A stretch of DNA of 64,000 nt from Roseiarcus sp963742305 (GCA_963742305.1 CAVULN010000030.1:1-64000), one strand, 5' to 3'. Shown: positions 18,206-29,042, counted from the stretch's first letter. A program made the numbers and translations. The notes: generated from the sequence alone by a model not told the origin.

Positions 18206-19192
18206 ATGCGTTTGGCTCATTTTCTTCTGACCGGCGTCGCCGCTGTCGGGCTCGCGGCCGCCACGGCGCCGGCCTCGGCCGATCCGATCGGCAAAGGGCT
18301 GGTCATGTACATGCAGATGGGTGGAACCGCCGGCGACGGCGCCACCCTTGCCCGTCAGACAGGGGCGGCGCAGGCCGCGGCCGCTCTCGGCGTCGACCTA
18401 AAGCCCCAATTCTCCAAATGGGAGCCGGAAACCATGATCGCGCAGTTCAAGGAGGCGCTGGCCGCCAAGCCGAACTGCATCGAGATCATGGGCCATCCGG
18501 GCTCGACCGCGTTCCACGACCTGGTCAAGCAGGCGGTCGATCAGGGCATCGTCGTCACCGACGGCAACGCGCCTCTGACCGACCTGCAGAAGGAGTTCGG
18601 CCCCAAGGGCTTCGGCTACGCCGGCGTCGACCTCTATGCCGGCGGCGCGCTGACCGCCAACGCCATGATCGCGCAGGGCCTGAAGGCCGGCGACCAGGCG
18701 GTGGTGTGGGGCATCTTCAGCCAGGCCGAGCGCGGCCAGTCCGAGAAGGGCCTCGCCGACACGCTGGAGAAGGCAGGCCTCAAAGTTGATCGACTGGAGA
18801 TTCCTCAAGAGGTCAACAGCGACCCCTCGCTCGGCATCCCGCAGTTCGTCGCCTATATCCAGTCCCATCCCAACCTGAAGGCCATCGGCCTGCAGCATGG
18901 CAACGCGACCGCGGTCATGCCCGAAGCCCTGAAAAAGGCCGGCAAGAAGCCGGGCGACATCATCCTCGGCGGCATCGACCTCGCCCCGGGGACGATCGAC
19001 GGACTGAAGTCCGGCTATATCAGCGCGACGCTCGACCAGCTGCTCTACATGCAGGGCTTCTTCCCGGTCGTTCAATGCGTGATGAGCGCCAAATACAAGA
19101 TGCCGGGCCTTTCGCTCAACACCGGCGCCGGCACCGTCACGCCGAAGACGATCGACTCGCTCACCAAGCTGATCGACGCCGGCATCCGCTAA
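18206..19192 (+). CDS. Sugar ABC transporter periplasmic binding protein
   Basis: 328 residues. Signal peptide 1-26 (LTGVAAVGLAAATAPASADP), then a Peripla_BP_4 fold: 'KPNCIEIMGHPGSTAFHDLVKQ', 'GIVVTDGNAP', 'LKAIGLQHGNATAVMPEAL' and 'DIILGGIDLAPGTIDGLKSG'. GGGAGA lies upstream of ATG 18206. Its place in front of araBAD makes L-arabinose or a related pentose the likely ligand (inference). A strong hairpin follows the gene. Confidence 0.85.
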   Translation: MRLAHFLLTGVAAVGLAAATAPASADPIGKGLVMYMQMGGTAGDGATLARQTGAAQAAAALGVDLKPQFSKWEPETMIAQFKEALAAKPNCIEIMGHPGSTAFHDLVKQAVDQGIVVTDGNAPLTDLQKEFGPKGFGYAGVDLYAGGALTANAMIAQGLKAGDQAVVWGIFSQAERGQSEKGLADTLEKAGLKVDRLEIPQEVNSDPSLGIPQFVAYIQSHPNLKAIGLQHGNATAVMPEALKKAGKKPGDIILGGIDLAPGTIDGLKSGYISATLDQLLYMQGFFPVVQCVMSAKYKMPGLSLNTGAGTVTPKTIDSLTKLIDAGIR

Positions 19193-19229
19193 AGGCGAAC
19201 CGGCGCGTTCGATCGGGACGACAGCGGAT

Positions 19230-19253
19230 CGCGGACGCCGAAGGGCGTCCGCG
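19230..19253 (+). terminator. Strong hairpin between the binding-protein gene and araB
   Basis: CGCGGACGCC (19230-19239), loop GAAG, GGCGTCCGCG (19244-19253): a perfect 10-bp stem with a tetraloop and no U-tract. Intercistronic hairpins after binding-protein genes typically protect the upstream mRNA or partly stop transcription, giving excess binding protein over kinase. Confidence 0.55.
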
Positions 19254-19345
19254 TGAGGCGGCGACTGGCGGTCTGACGCGAAGGAAAGCGCCGGGCCGCG
19301 TCGCTCTGGCGTGACAAAAGAAAGACTCGGAGCACGTAAGCGCTC

Positions 19346-21010
19346 ATGTTCACGCTCGGCCTCGATTACGGAACGAACTCGGTGCGCGCGCTGATCGTCC
19401 GCTGTTCGGACGGCGCGGAGTACGGCAGCCGCGTGGTCGATTACCCGTCGGGCGCGCAAGGGATTCTGCTCGACCCGAAGGACGGCCTGCTCGCGCGTCA
19501 GCATCCGCCCGACTATCTGTTCGGCCTCGAGGAGAGCGTCAAAGGCGCGCTCGCCGAAGCGAGGCGCAAACCGGATTTCGACGCCGGCGAAGGTCGTCGG
19601 GATCGGCGTGGATTCGACCGGATCGAGCCCGATCCCGGTCGACGCGCGCAATCAGGCTCTCGCATCGGACCCGAAGTGGAAGAGCGACCTCAACGCGCAG
19701 TGCTGGCTGTGGAAGGATCACACGAGCTGGCGCGAGGCGGCCAGGATCACTGAACTTTCCGCCAGGCTCCGTCCGCAGTACATCGCCAAATGCGGCGGGG
19801 TCTATTCCTCGGAATGGTTCTGGGCCAAGCTCTGGCATTGCCTGAACGTCGCGCCGGAGACGTTCGACGCCGCCTTCTCCTGGGTCGAGCTCGCCGACTG
19901 GATCCCGTCCGTGCTCGCCGGCGTGTCCGACCCGCGCCTGGTCAAGCGCGGCGTCTGCGCCGCCGGCCACAAGGCGCTCTATTCCGACGAATGGGGCGGC
20001 CTCCCGGACAAGGAGTTTCTCGCCGCGCTCGATCCGCGTCTCGCCGACCTCCGCGACCGGCTCTACGAGAAGGCCTATGACGCGAGCGAGCCGGCGGGCG
20101 CCCTTTCGCGCGACTGGGCGGCGAAGCTCGGGCTTCCCGCCGGCATTCCGATCGCGATCGGCGAATTCGACGTCCACTACGGCGCGATCGGCTGCGGCGT
20201 CGGCGAGGGCACGCTCGTCAAGGTGATCGGCACCTCGACCTGCGACTGCGCGGTCGTTTCGGCCGTCAAAATCGGTCGCCGACATTCCCGGCATCTGCGG
20301 CATCGTCAAAGGCGCGATCCTGCCCGGCTTCTTCGGCATCGAGGCCGGCCAGTCGGCGGTCGGCGACATCTTCAAATGGTGGGTCGAGGTGGTCCTCGGC
20401 GGCGACGCCGCGCTGCACGCCGAACTCACGGCCGAAGCGGCGAAGCAGCGTCCGGGCCAGGCCGGTCTTCTCGCGCTCGACTGGAACAACGGCAACCGCA
20501 CCATTCTGGTCGATCAGCGCCTGACCGGCCTCCTCCTCGGGCAGGACCTCTATACGACGCGGGCCGACATCTATCGCGCCCTGATCGAGGCGACCGCCTT
20601 CGGCGCGCGCGCGATCATCGAGCGCCTCAAGGAATACGGGGTGCGCATCGACGCAGGTCGTCTGCACGGGCGGCATCGCCGAGAAGAATCCGCTGCTCAT
20701 GCAGATCTACGCCGACGTCACCGGCTGCGCGATGCAGGTCGCGGGCTCCTCCCAGACCTGCGCGCTCGGCTCCGCCATCGCCGCCGCGGTCCTCGCCGGC
20801 GCGCATCCCGACTTCGCAACCGCGCAGGCGGCGATGACCTCGCTCAAGCAGGACTCCTACGAGCCGACGCCCACGCATCGCGCGGTCTACGACGAGCTCT
20901 ACGCGCTCTACCGCGATCTGCACGACAGCTTCGGCGGCCTGACCAAGTCCGCCGATCTGTCGAACGTGATGAAAAGCCTGCTCGACATCAAATATGCGCA
21001 GCGCGCATGA
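19346..21010 (+). CDS. araB: Ribulokinase (three frameshifts)
   Basis: FGGY-family kinase of about 554 residues phosphorylating L-ribulose in L-arabinose catabolism. The N-terminal phosphate loop is 'LGLDYGTNSVRALIV'. The family motifs 'GVDSTGSSPIPVD', 'CWLWKDHTSW', 'ECG/KCGGVYSSEWFWAK', 'LALDWNNGNRTILVD' and the C-terminal 'CTGGIAEKNPLLMQIYADV' and 'GSSQTCALGSAIAAAV' are all present after repair. Single-base insertions near 19589, 20271 and 20653 split it. araA follows 14 bp later. Confidence 0.88.
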
Positions 21011-21023
21011 AAATGAGGCGATT

Positions 21024-22533
21024 ATGATCGGTCTCGCCACGCCTGAAATCTGGTTCGTTTGCGGCTCCCAGCATCTCTACGGTCCAGGGCCCCTGCGCGA
21101 GGTCGCGGCGCACGGGCGGGAGATCGCGGGCGCGCTCGCGCGCTCGCCGAAGCTCCCCTTGAAGGTCCAGTTCAAGGCGCTCCTGACCACGCCGGACGAG
21201 ATCGCCAAGCTGTGCCTCGAGGCGAATTCCGACGCCAATTGCGCCGGCCTCATCCTCTGGATGCACACCTTCTCGCCCTCGAAAATGTGGATGCGGGGGT
21301 TGAATGCGCTTCAGAAACCGTTCGTCCATCTCCACACCCAGTTCGACCGCGACCTGCCCTGGGACACGATCGACATGGACTTCATGAATCTCAACCAGTC
21401 GGCGCATGGCGACCGCGAGGCGGGCTTCATCCACACGCGCATGCGTCTCGCCCGCAAGGTCGTGGTCGGCCATTGGTCCGATCCGGAGGTTCAGGACCGC
21501 ATCGGCGCCTGGATGCGCGCGGCGCACGCGTGGGCCGACTGGCAGGGCGCGAAATTCTGCCGCTTCGGCGACAACATGCGCCAGGTCGCGGTGACCGAGG
21601 GCGACAAGGTCGCGGCCGAAATGAAATTCGGCTTCGCCACGAACACCTATGGCGTCGGCGACCTCGCGGCCGAGGTGAACGCCGTCTCCGACGCGAAGGC
21701 GAAGGCGCTCGCCAAGGACTACGAGGGGCTTTACGCGGTCGCGCCCGAACTCAAGAAGTCGGGCGCCCGCCACGAATCGCTGCTCTACGGAGCGCGGCTC
21801 GAACTCGGCCTGCGCGCCTTCCTCGAGCAGGGCGGCTTCAAGGGCTTCACCACGACCTTCGAGGACCTGCATGGCCTCAAGCAGCTTCCGGGCCTCGCGC
21901 CGCAGCGCCTGATGGCGGAAGGCTATGGCTTCGCCGGCGAGGGCGACTGGAAGACGGCCGCTCTGGTGCGGGCGATGAAGGTGATGGGCGAGGGGCTTGA
22001 GGGCGGCACCTCGTTCATGGAGGACTACACCTATCATCTGGCGCCGGGCGGCCATCAGGTGCTCGGCGCGCACATGCTGGAAATCTGCCCGACCATCGCC
22101 GCGGGCAAGCCGAAGCTCGAGATTCATCCGCTATCCATCGGCGGCAAGGAGGACCCGGTCCGCCTCGTGTTCGACGCGCCTCCCGGGCCCGCGCTCAACG
22201 CCAGTCTCATCGATCTCGGCGCACGCTTCCGCCTCCTGGTCAACGAAGTGACGGCGGTCGATCACCCTGCCCTGCCCAAGCTGCCGGTCGCCCGCGCGGT
22301 GTGGGAATGCAAGCCCGACTTCAAGACCGCCTGCGCCGCCTGGATTCTGGCCGGCGGGGCGCACCATACGGGCTTCAGCTATAGCGTGACGCGGGAAATG
22401 CTCGAGGATTTCGCCGACCATCGCGGGCATTGAAATGGCCGTGATCGGTCCGGAAACGACGCTTCCGGCGTTCAAGCAGGACCTGCGCGCCAACGACGTC
22501 TATTACTATCTCGCCCAAGGATTCCGCGCCTGA
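21024..22533 (+). CDS. araA: L-arabinose isomerase (frameshift near C-terminus)
   Basis: About 502 residues, Mn-dependent isomerase converting L-arabinose to L-ribulose. 'WFVCGSQHLYG' is the family start. Metal ligands are visible in 'TTTFEDLHGL', 'GTSFMEDYTYH', 'PGGHQVLGAHMLEICPTI' and 'GGAHHTGFS'. As read, the frame ends at 22433 after EDFADHRGH; removing one C near 22419 gives DFADIAGIEMAVIG and continues to NDVYYYLAQGFRA at 22533, which matches the family C-terminus. ATG 21024 begins at the conserved N-terminus. Confidence 0.9.
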
Positions 22534-22553
22534 CGCGGGCAGGATCGAGGCCC

Positions 22554-23252
22554 ATGTTCAAGGAACTGAAGCGCGAAGCCTACGAAGCCAATGTCGCGTT
22601 GCCGCGGCACGGCCTCATCAACCTCACCTTCGGCAATGCGAGCGCGATCGATCGCGCGCGCGCCATGTTCGCGATCAAGCCGAGCGGGGTCGACTACGCG
22701 AAGCTCAGGCCGAGGGACATGGTGGTCGTCGATCTCGAGGGACGCAAGGTCGAGGGGCGCCTCAACCCGTCGTCGGACACGCCGACCCATCGCAGGCTGT
22801 TCCTCGCCTTCCCGAGCATCGGCGGCGTGGCGCACACCCATTCGACCTGCGCGACCGCCTTCGCCCAGGCCGGCCGGCCGATCCCGAACTTCGGCACGAC
22901 GCATGCGGATTATTTCAACGGCGAAGTGTCGGTCACCCGCAAGATGACGCCGGCCGAGATCGCGACCGATTATGAGTGGGAGACGGGAAACGTCATCGTC
23001 GAGACCATGCAGAACCGGGACCCCGCCGACTTTCCCGGCGTTCTCGTCAACCGGCACGCGCCGTTCACGTGGGGGCCGACCGTGGCGAAGGCGGTCGAGG
23101 CCGCGGTCGCTCTCGAGTGCGTCGCCGAGATGGCGCTGATGTCGCTTCAGCTGAACCCCGCCCTCGCGCCGATCGAGGAGGAGCTTCTGAACAAGCACTT
23201 CCGCCGCAAGCACGGGGCCCAAGCCTATTACGGGCAGAAATCCGGTCACTAG
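22554..23252 (+). CDS. araD: L-ribulose-5-phosphate 4-epimerase
   Basis: 232 residues of the class II aldolase/AraD family. 'LINLTFGNASAID' and 'FAIKPSGVDY' bind substrate phosphate. Zn ligands come from 'VAHTHSTCATAFAQAG' and the later 'NRHAPFTWG'; 'FGTTHADYF' is typical of AraD/SgbE. It completes the AraBAD pathway to D-xylulose 5-phosphate. It lies 20 bp after araA and is convergent with the creatininase gene 9 bp away. Confidence 0.9.
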   Translation: MFKELKREAYEANVALPRHGLINLTFGNASAIDRARAMFAIKPSGVDYAKLRPRDMVVVDLEGRKVEGRLNPSSDTPTHRRLFLAFPSIGGVAHTHSTCATAFAQAGRPIPNFGTTHADYFNGEVSVTRKMTPAEIATDYEWETGNVIVETMQNRDPADFPGVLVNRHAPFTWGPTVAKAVEAAVALECVAEMALMSLQLNPALAPIEEELLNKHFRRKHGAQAYYGQKSGH

Positions 23253-23261
23253 GGCGGGCGT

Positions 23262-24092
23262 TCAGGGCGCAGAGCGGCCTTTCGCGCGCGCAAGCGGCCC
23301 GTCGTTGAGGCGCGCGAGATCGAAGGCGAGCACGTCGCGCAGGAGATCGAGAAACGCCTCCGCCGCGTTCTCGGCGCAGGCGCGGCCCTTGTCGGCGCTC
23401 GCCTTGGACGCATCGCCCGCCGTGCCCAGCGGATGCAGATCGCTCGCCATCCAGCCGAAGCCGATCGGCTGCGTCACCCGAAGCTGCCGGAATTCCCGCT
23501 CGATTCCGATCGCCGAGCTCATGAAGTTCTGCGCTTCGCTCATCCTGACCGTCTTCGGCTGGAACGCGAGCATGAGCGAGGTCTCCGCTTCGCCGCCATG
23601 GATGCCATGCGCCCGCTCTTCCGCCGAGAACAGCTCCGGCGGATAGCCGAGCCTGTGCCAGGCCGCGTGGACCGCGAGCATGCGGTGGCGCACGCGCAGC
23701 TCTCTCGCCACCGCATCGATCACCGCAACATTGCCCCCATGCGAGTTCATGACAATGAGCTTGCGGCATCCCGTGCGCGCGACGCTCTCGCCGATCTCGA
23801 TCCAGGCGCGGGTGACGGTCTCATATGAAAAGGTGAGCGTGCCGGGATATTCGATATGCTCGTTCGACTTGCCGACCGCCTGGATGGGCAGGATCAGGAC
23901 CGGCATGTCGTCAGGGATTCGCTTGACCGCGGTCGCGAAGTAACCCTCGTTGATGAACATGTCGACTCCGACCGGCAGGTGGGGCCCGTGCTGCTCGATC
24001 GCGGCCACCGGCAGGACTGCGACGACCTTGCTCATGTCGGCGGCGGCGAAATCGCGCCAGCTCATCTCGGCCCAGAATTTCGTCGGCAGCAT
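23262..24092 (-). CDS. Creatininase-family amidohydrolase
   Basis: 276 residues. Metal-binding and catalytic motifs of the creatininase fold are present: 'AAIEQHGPHLPVGVDM', 'IVMNSHGGNVAVID' and 'HGGEAETSLML'. Members hydrolyse cyclic or linear amides (creatinine, formamidopyrimidine intermediates). It is cotranscribed with the RidA gene (30-bp gap) and divergent from a pyrimidine-type binding-protein operon, so an N-heterocycle substrate is likely (inference). Confidence 0.8.
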   Translation of the reverse strand: MLPTKFWAEMSWRDFAAADMSKVVAVLPVAAIEQHGPHLPVGVDMFINEGYFATAVKRIPDDMPVLILPIQAVGKSNEHIEYPGTLTFSYETVTRAWIEIGESVARTGCRKLIVMNSHGGNVAVIDAVARELRVRHRMLAVHAAWHRLGYPPELFSAEERAHGIHGGEAETSLMLAFQPKTVRMSEAQNFMSSAIGIEREFRQLRVTQPIGFGWMASDLHPLGTAGDASKASADKGRACAENAAEAFLDLLRDVLAFDLARLNDGPLARAKGRSAP

Positions 24093-24122
24093 GCGGATCT
24101 CCTGGAGTTCGCCGGGCGCCGT

Positions 24123-24509
24123 TCAGGGGGCGCGGGCGGCGACGGCCTCGATCTCGACCTTGAATTCGGGCCGGGCGAATCCCTGAACGATCATCAAGGT
24201 CGAGGCCGGGGGCGGATTGCTCACGAATTGGTCGCGCGCCTTCATGTATGCGCTCAAATATTGAGCCGCGCTGACATAGGCGTTGAGGCGGACGAGATCG
24301 TCAAGCGACATCGACGCTTCGCCCAAGACCGCGGCGATGGCGCGAAAGCATAGACGCGCCTGAGCCTCGGCGTCCTCGGGGATGACGCCGTCGGCGCCAA
24401 TTCCCAATTGGCCGGAGCAGAAGACGATGCGCGATCCGGCGGGAACCTCCAGCCCATGGGCATAATTGGCGAAAGGCGGGTGGATTGCGTTCGGGTTCAA
24501 TCTGCGCAT
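24123..24509 (-). CDS. RidA/YjgF-family protein
   Basis: 128 residues with the RidA fold. 'VFCSGQLGIGADG', 'QARLCFRAIAAVLGEASMSLDDLVRLNAYV' and the C-terminal 'RPEFKVEIEAVA', with the conserved Arg and Glu. RidA proteins hydrolyse reactive enamine/imine products; paralogues such as RutC serve pyrimidine catabolism. It is paired with the creatininase gene and divergent from the deaminase operon. Confidence 0.85.
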   Translation of the reverse strand: MRRLNPNAIHPPFANYAHGLEVPAGSRIVFCSGQLGIGADGVIPEDAEAQARLCFRAIAAVLGEASMSLDDLVRLNAYVSAAQYLSAYMKARDQFVSNPPPASTLMIVQGFARPEFKVEIEAVAARAP

Positions 24510-24617
24510 CTGCTAGGGTCTCCAATGGCGGCGGGTCTCGCGCTCGGCGCGCGCAATCGGCTAGTATGGCGCCCAAGTTGCAGGCGTCGATATTGCGATG
24601 CGAGATCGGAGCAAACA

Positions 24618-25613
24618 ATGAAATCCTTATGCGCGGCCCTCTCCCTCGGATTTTGCCTGGCCGCCTCGTCCGCGCTCGCCGCCGACAAGGTTTCGTTCGG
24701 GACCAACTGGCTCGCCGAGGCCGAGCATGGCGGATATTACCAGGCGCTGGTCGACGGCACTTACGCGAAATACGGCCTCGACGTGACCATCATGCAGGGA
24801 GGACCGCAGTCCGCCAACGAGATCCTGCTGGCGGCGGGCAAGCTCGACTTCTACATGGGCGGCAACCTCCTCCTGGCCTTCGACGCGGTCGACCGGCAGG
24901 TGCCGCTGGTGGTCGTCGCCGCCGATTTCCAGAAAGATCCGCAGATCATGATGTCGCACCCCGGAGTGGGCCTCGACAAATGGACCGACCTGCCCAAGGC
25001 GACGGCGTTCGTCGGCAAGGAGGCGCTCGGGTCGTTCTATCAGTGGATGAAGTCGGCTTACGGATTCAAGGAAGAGAATGTGAGGCCCTACAACTTCAAT
25101 CCGGGGCCGTTCATCGCCGACAAGAATTCGATCCAGCAGGGCTACGTCACCTCGGAGCCCTTCGCGGTCGAGCGCGAGGGCCATTTCAAGCCGAACATCT
25201 TCCTGCTGGCGGACCAGGGCTACGCGACCTACGCCACCACGATCGAAACCCGCGCCGATCTCATCGCCAAGCATCCCGACATTGTCCAGCGTTTCGTCGA
25301 CGCCTCGGCGATCGGCTGGTACCACTACCTCTATGGCGACAACGCCAAGGCGAACGCCCGGATCAAGCAGGACAACCCGGAGATGACCGACGAGCAGATC
25401 GCCTTCTCGATCGCCAAGATCAAGGAATACGGCCTGGTCGACTCCGGCGACACGCTGAAGCTCGGAATCGGCGCGATGACCGACGAGCGGGTCAAGGCGT
25501 TCTACGACCAGATGGTGAAGGCCGGCGTGGTCAAGCCGGGCCTCGATTACAAGAAGGCCTATACTTTGCAGTTCGTCGACAAGGGCGTCGGCCTCGACCT
25601 GCGCCCGAAGTGA
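24618..25613 (+). CDS. ABC transporter substrate-binding protein, NMT1/THI5-like
   Basis: 331 residues. Signal peptide (1-21, ending SSALAADKV), then a THI5/SsuA-like type II periplasmic fold: 'FGTNWLAEAEHGGYYQALVDGTYAKYGLDVTI' and 'AGKLDFYMGGNLLLAFDA'. GGAG at 24608-24611 precedes ATG 24618. Homologues bind thiamine-pyrimidine precursors, pyrimidines or sulfonates. No permease or ATPase is adjacent, so it must borrow one encoded elsewhere. It heads the deaminase operon. Confidence 0.8.
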   Translation: MKSLCAALSLGFCLAASSALAADKVSFGTNWLAEAEHGGYYQALVDGTYAKYGLDVTIMQGGPQSANEILLAAGKLDFYMGGNLLLAFDAVDRQVPLVVVAADFQKDPQIMMSHPGVGLDKWTDLPKATAFVGKEALGSFYQWMKSAYGFKEENVRPYNFNPGPFIADKNSIQQGYVTSEPFAVEREGHFKPNIFLLADQGYATYATTIETRADLIAKHPDIVQRFVDASAIGWYHYLYGDNAKANARIKQDNPEMTDEQIAFSIAKIKEYGLVDSGDTLKLGIGAMTDERVKAFYDQMVKAGVVKPGLDYKKAYTLQFVDKGVGLDLRPK

Positions 25614-25632
25614 CGCGCGCGGGCATCTTCGC

Positions 25633-26983
25633 ATGAACGATCGCCGGGAACGGCACGAGGAAGCGTCCGCGCTTCTCCCCTTGAGCGCGGAACGCTACGC
25701 GCTGAAACAGGCGCGCGTGCTCGGCCGCTCGCTGCCCGAGCCTGTCGGCCCGCTCGACGCCGACGGTTTCGCTCTGGTCGACATCCTCGTCGACAAGGGT
25801 GCGATCGCGAAGATCGCCCCCGCTCGCGCGATCGACTTCGGCGCCGTGCCGGAAGTCGCGATGTCGGGGCGCATCGCGCTGCCGCTGTTCGTCGACGTCC
25901 ACACCCATATCGACAAGGGCCACATCTGGCGGCGAAAGCGCAACCCGACCGGCGATTTTAAGAGCGCTCTCGCCGCCACGATCGAAGATCGCGCCGCCAA
26001 CTGGACCGCCGCCGATGTCGCGGCGCGGATGGAGTTCAGCCTGCGCTCGGCCTACGCGCACGGGACGGGCGCGCTTCGCACCCATATCGACAGCGTCGGC
26101 CCGCAGACCCGGATCAGCTGGCCGGTCTTCGCCGAGGCGCGCGAGCGCTGGCGGGGCCGGATCGAGCTCCAGGCCTCGCCCCTGTTCAGCATCGAGCTGG
26201 CGCTGGACGCTTCCCACATGGCCGACGTCGAGGCGATGCTCGACGCCCATGGCTGCGGAATAGCGGGCGCCGCGACCCGCATGGTCCCCGAACTGCGTGA
26301 AGGGCTCGGCGTCCTCTTCGATCTCGCCGAGCGCAAGGGCTGGGAGCTCGACTTCCATGTCGACGAAAGCTCCGATCCCGCGGCTCGCGCTCTCAGGATG
26401 GTCGCCGACATGGCGATCGAGCGGCGTTTTCCCCGTCGCATTCTTGTCGGCCACTGCTGCTCGCTCGCGCTGCAGGAGGATGACGAGCGGCTGAGGACCA
26501 TCGACGCCGTCGCGCGCGCCGGGCTCAGCGTCGTCAGCCTGCCGATGTGCAACATGTTCCTTCAGGATCGCGAGATCGGCCGCACGCCGCGCTGGCGGGG
26601 CGTGACCGCGCTGCACGAACTGAAAAGCGCCGGCGTTCGTGTGATGATCGCCAGCGACAACACCCGCGATCCGTTTTACGCTTATGGCGATCTCGACATG
26701 ATGGAAGTGTGGCGCGAAGGCGTGCGGATCCTGCATCTCGACTATCCGTTCGCCGACTGGGCGCCGGCGGCCGCGGGCTTCCCGGCTGAGGCGATGGGGC
26801 TCGACCTCGGCGTTCTGCGGCCAGGCGGGCGCGCCGACATGATCCTGACGCGCGCGAGAGATTTCATCGAGCTTCTCGCCCGTCCGCAATCCGATCGCGT
26901 CGTGGTGCAGAAACGGGAAGGCCTCGAGCGCCAGGCCTCCCGATTATTCCGAGCTCGACGCCCTCGAAGGCCTCGCGCCATGA
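25633..26983 (+). CDS. Cytosine deaminase-like amidohydrolase (frameshift near C-terminus)
   Basis: Metal-dependent amidohydrolase of about 450 residues. Metal ligands: 'FVDVHTHIDKGH' (HxH), 'LDFHVDES', 'RILVGHCCSLA' and 'MIASDNTRDPF' with the catalytic Asp. This is the CodA branch of the superfamily (cytosine deaminase/isoguanine-like). An insertion near 26941 shifts the last residues; repaired, it ends ELDALEGLAP with TGA 26981-26983, overlapping the ATG of the next gene by 4 bp, a sign of translational coupling. Confidence 0.82.
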
Positions 26984-28416
26984 GCCAGGCTTACGACATC
27001 GCCGCGCTGCGCGCCGAGATCGGCGCCGATCAAGTGGGAGGACAATCCCATCCTGGTCCGGCAGAAGAGCCGCGACTTCTACTGGTATTCGCCGGTGCTC
27101 AAGCGCGAGCTCGACAACGGTCACCGCCGACGTCGTCGTCACGCCCAAGAGCGAGGCCGAGGTGCGGACGGTCCTCACGGCCGGCTTACCGGCTCGGGAT
27201 TCCGGTGACGCCGCGCGGCGCCGGAACCGGCAATTACGGGCAGGCGATGCCGCTCATGGGCGGGGTGCTGATGAACCTCGCCGAGATGAACAAGGTCCAT
27301 TCGATCGAATGGGCGCGGGTCGTCTGCGAGCCGGGCGCCGTGCTCGATCGACATCGACAAGGCGGCGGAGGCTTCGGGCCAGGAATTGCGCATGTATCCC
27401 GTCCACCCGGGGGACCGCGTCGATCGGCGGCTTCGTCGCCGGCGGCTCGGGCGGCGTCGGCTCGATCAGCTGGGGCGGCCTGCGCGATTTCGGCAACGTG
27501 CTGCGCCTGCGCGTCGTGACGCATGGAGGCGGAGCCGCGCATGCTCGAACTCACCGGCGAGGATCTGCACAAGGCGGTGCACGCCTATGGCACCAACGGC
27601 ATCATCACCGAGGTCGAGGTGCCGCTGACCGCGCGCTACGATTGGGTCGAGGTCATTGTCGGCTTCGACCGTTTCGACGCCGCGACCGCCTACGCGCTCT
27701 CGCTCGCCGAGCAGGACGGCATCCTGAAGAAGCTGGTCACGGTGGTCGAAGGCCCCGCGCCGCACGATTATTTCCTGCGCCATCGCGCGCTCATTCCCAG
27801 GGACGCGAGCGTCGTCATTCTGATGATCGCGCCGCACGCGCTCGACGCCTTCGAGGCCTTCACCCGGCCCTACAAGGACGCGCGCATCCTCCTCGATTCG
27901 AGCAAGGCCTCGCCCGAGGCGCTCGCCGGCCTGCCGCCCGCCTACGAACTGACCTGGAACCACACCACCCTCCGCGGGCTCAGGGTCGATCCCCGCATCA
28001 CCTACCTCCAGGCCCGTTATCCGAGCGAAGGAGCGCTTCGGGCGATCAGGACGATCCACGACCGCTACGGGGAGGAGGTCAGGGGCCATCTCGAGCTCAT
28101 CCGCTTCAACGGGCGGATCGGGTTCGCCGGGCTGCCGCTGGTCAGGTTCACCACCGAAGCGCGGCTGAACGAGATCATCGCCGAGCACGAGGCGATGGGG
28201 ATCATGATCTTCAATCCCCACCGCTACACGCTCGAGGAGGGGGGGATGAAACAGACCGACGCGATCCAGCTCGCGTTCAAGCGCGAGACCGACCCCAAGG
28301 GCCTGCTCAATCCGGGCAAGATGATCGCCTGGGAGAATCCGGACTTCGACTTCTCCGCCGGGCGAAACTTCCTCTTCCCCGGTCTTGAAGCGCGGGCGCG
28401 CGCGGCTGAGGCTTGA
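26980..28416 (+). CDS. FAD-linked oxidase, GlcD/PCMH type (six frameshifts)
   Basis: About 476 residues. The FAD-binding PCMH domain is seen in 'VVVTPKSEAEVRTVL', 'GIPVTPRGAGTGNYGQAMPL' and 'GTASIGGFVAGGSGGVGSI'; the C-terminal oxidase domain ends 'FKRETDPKGLLNPGKM'. Six single-base insertions lie within the first 550 bp (near 27031, 27120, 27183, 27346, 27401 and 27522), returning to the original phase; the remaining 890 bp is intact. The start overlaps the deaminase stop (ATGA). Probably oxidises an intermediate of the same pathway. Confidence 0.8.
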
Positions 28417-28422
28417 GCGCCG

Positions 28423-29008
28423 TTGCGCGTCCTGGTCCTGTTCGCCCATCCGGTCGAAACGAGCTTCGCCGCGGCCCTGCATGCGAAGCTGGCCGAGACG
28501 CTGCAGCGCTCGCGGGCACGAGGTCGACGATTGCGATCTTTATGCCGAGCGCTTCGATCCGGTGATGTGGAGAGAGGAGCGGATCGACTACCACAATGTC
28601 GCGGTCAACCGCCGCAATGTCGCCCCTTACGTCGAACGGCTCCTGGCCGCCGAGGCGCTCGTGTTCTCCTATCCGGTCTGGAACATGGGCTTTCCGGCGA
28701 TCCTCAAGGGGTTCGTCGACAAGGTGTTTCTGCCCGGCGTCAGCTTCACGCTCGACCCGGACGGCTCGTACGAGGGCGCGCTTCACAACATCAGGCGGCT
28801 TGGCGCCGTTTGCACCTATGGCGGCTCACGGTTGCTGACCTTCATGATGGGCGATCCGCCGCGCCGCTTTCTCACCCGATCGCTGCGCCGGATCTGCGCG
28901 CCGGGCGCAGCTTGCGACTATGTCGCCTGCTACGACATGAATCACTCGAGGGCCGACAGCCGCGCGGCGTTCCTCAAGACAGTCGAAGCGCGGTTCTCGA
29001 CCTGGTGA
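28423..29008 (+). CDS. NAD(P)H-dependent flavodoxin-fold oxidoreductase (frameshifted)
   Basis: About 194 residues of the NQO1/MdaB-like flavodoxin-fold family: 'VLVLFAHPVETSFAAALH' (FMN phosphate loop), 'VFSYPVWNMGFPAILKGFVDKVF' and 'GAVCTYGG'. TTG 28423 is the only start that keeps the N-terminal strand. A single C near 28513 is extra; dropping it yields LQRSGHEVDDCDLY. It lies 6 bp after the FAD oxidase and ends the operon. Confidence 0.8.
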
Positions 29009-29042
29009 GCCGGGTCATCGCGGGGGACGTGGATTGCGCCGC

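Noticed and set aside
26980..27522. Programmed frameshifting in the FAD oxidase
   Set aside because: Six shifts in 550 bp with no common slippery motif do not fit decoding; sequence error is simpler.
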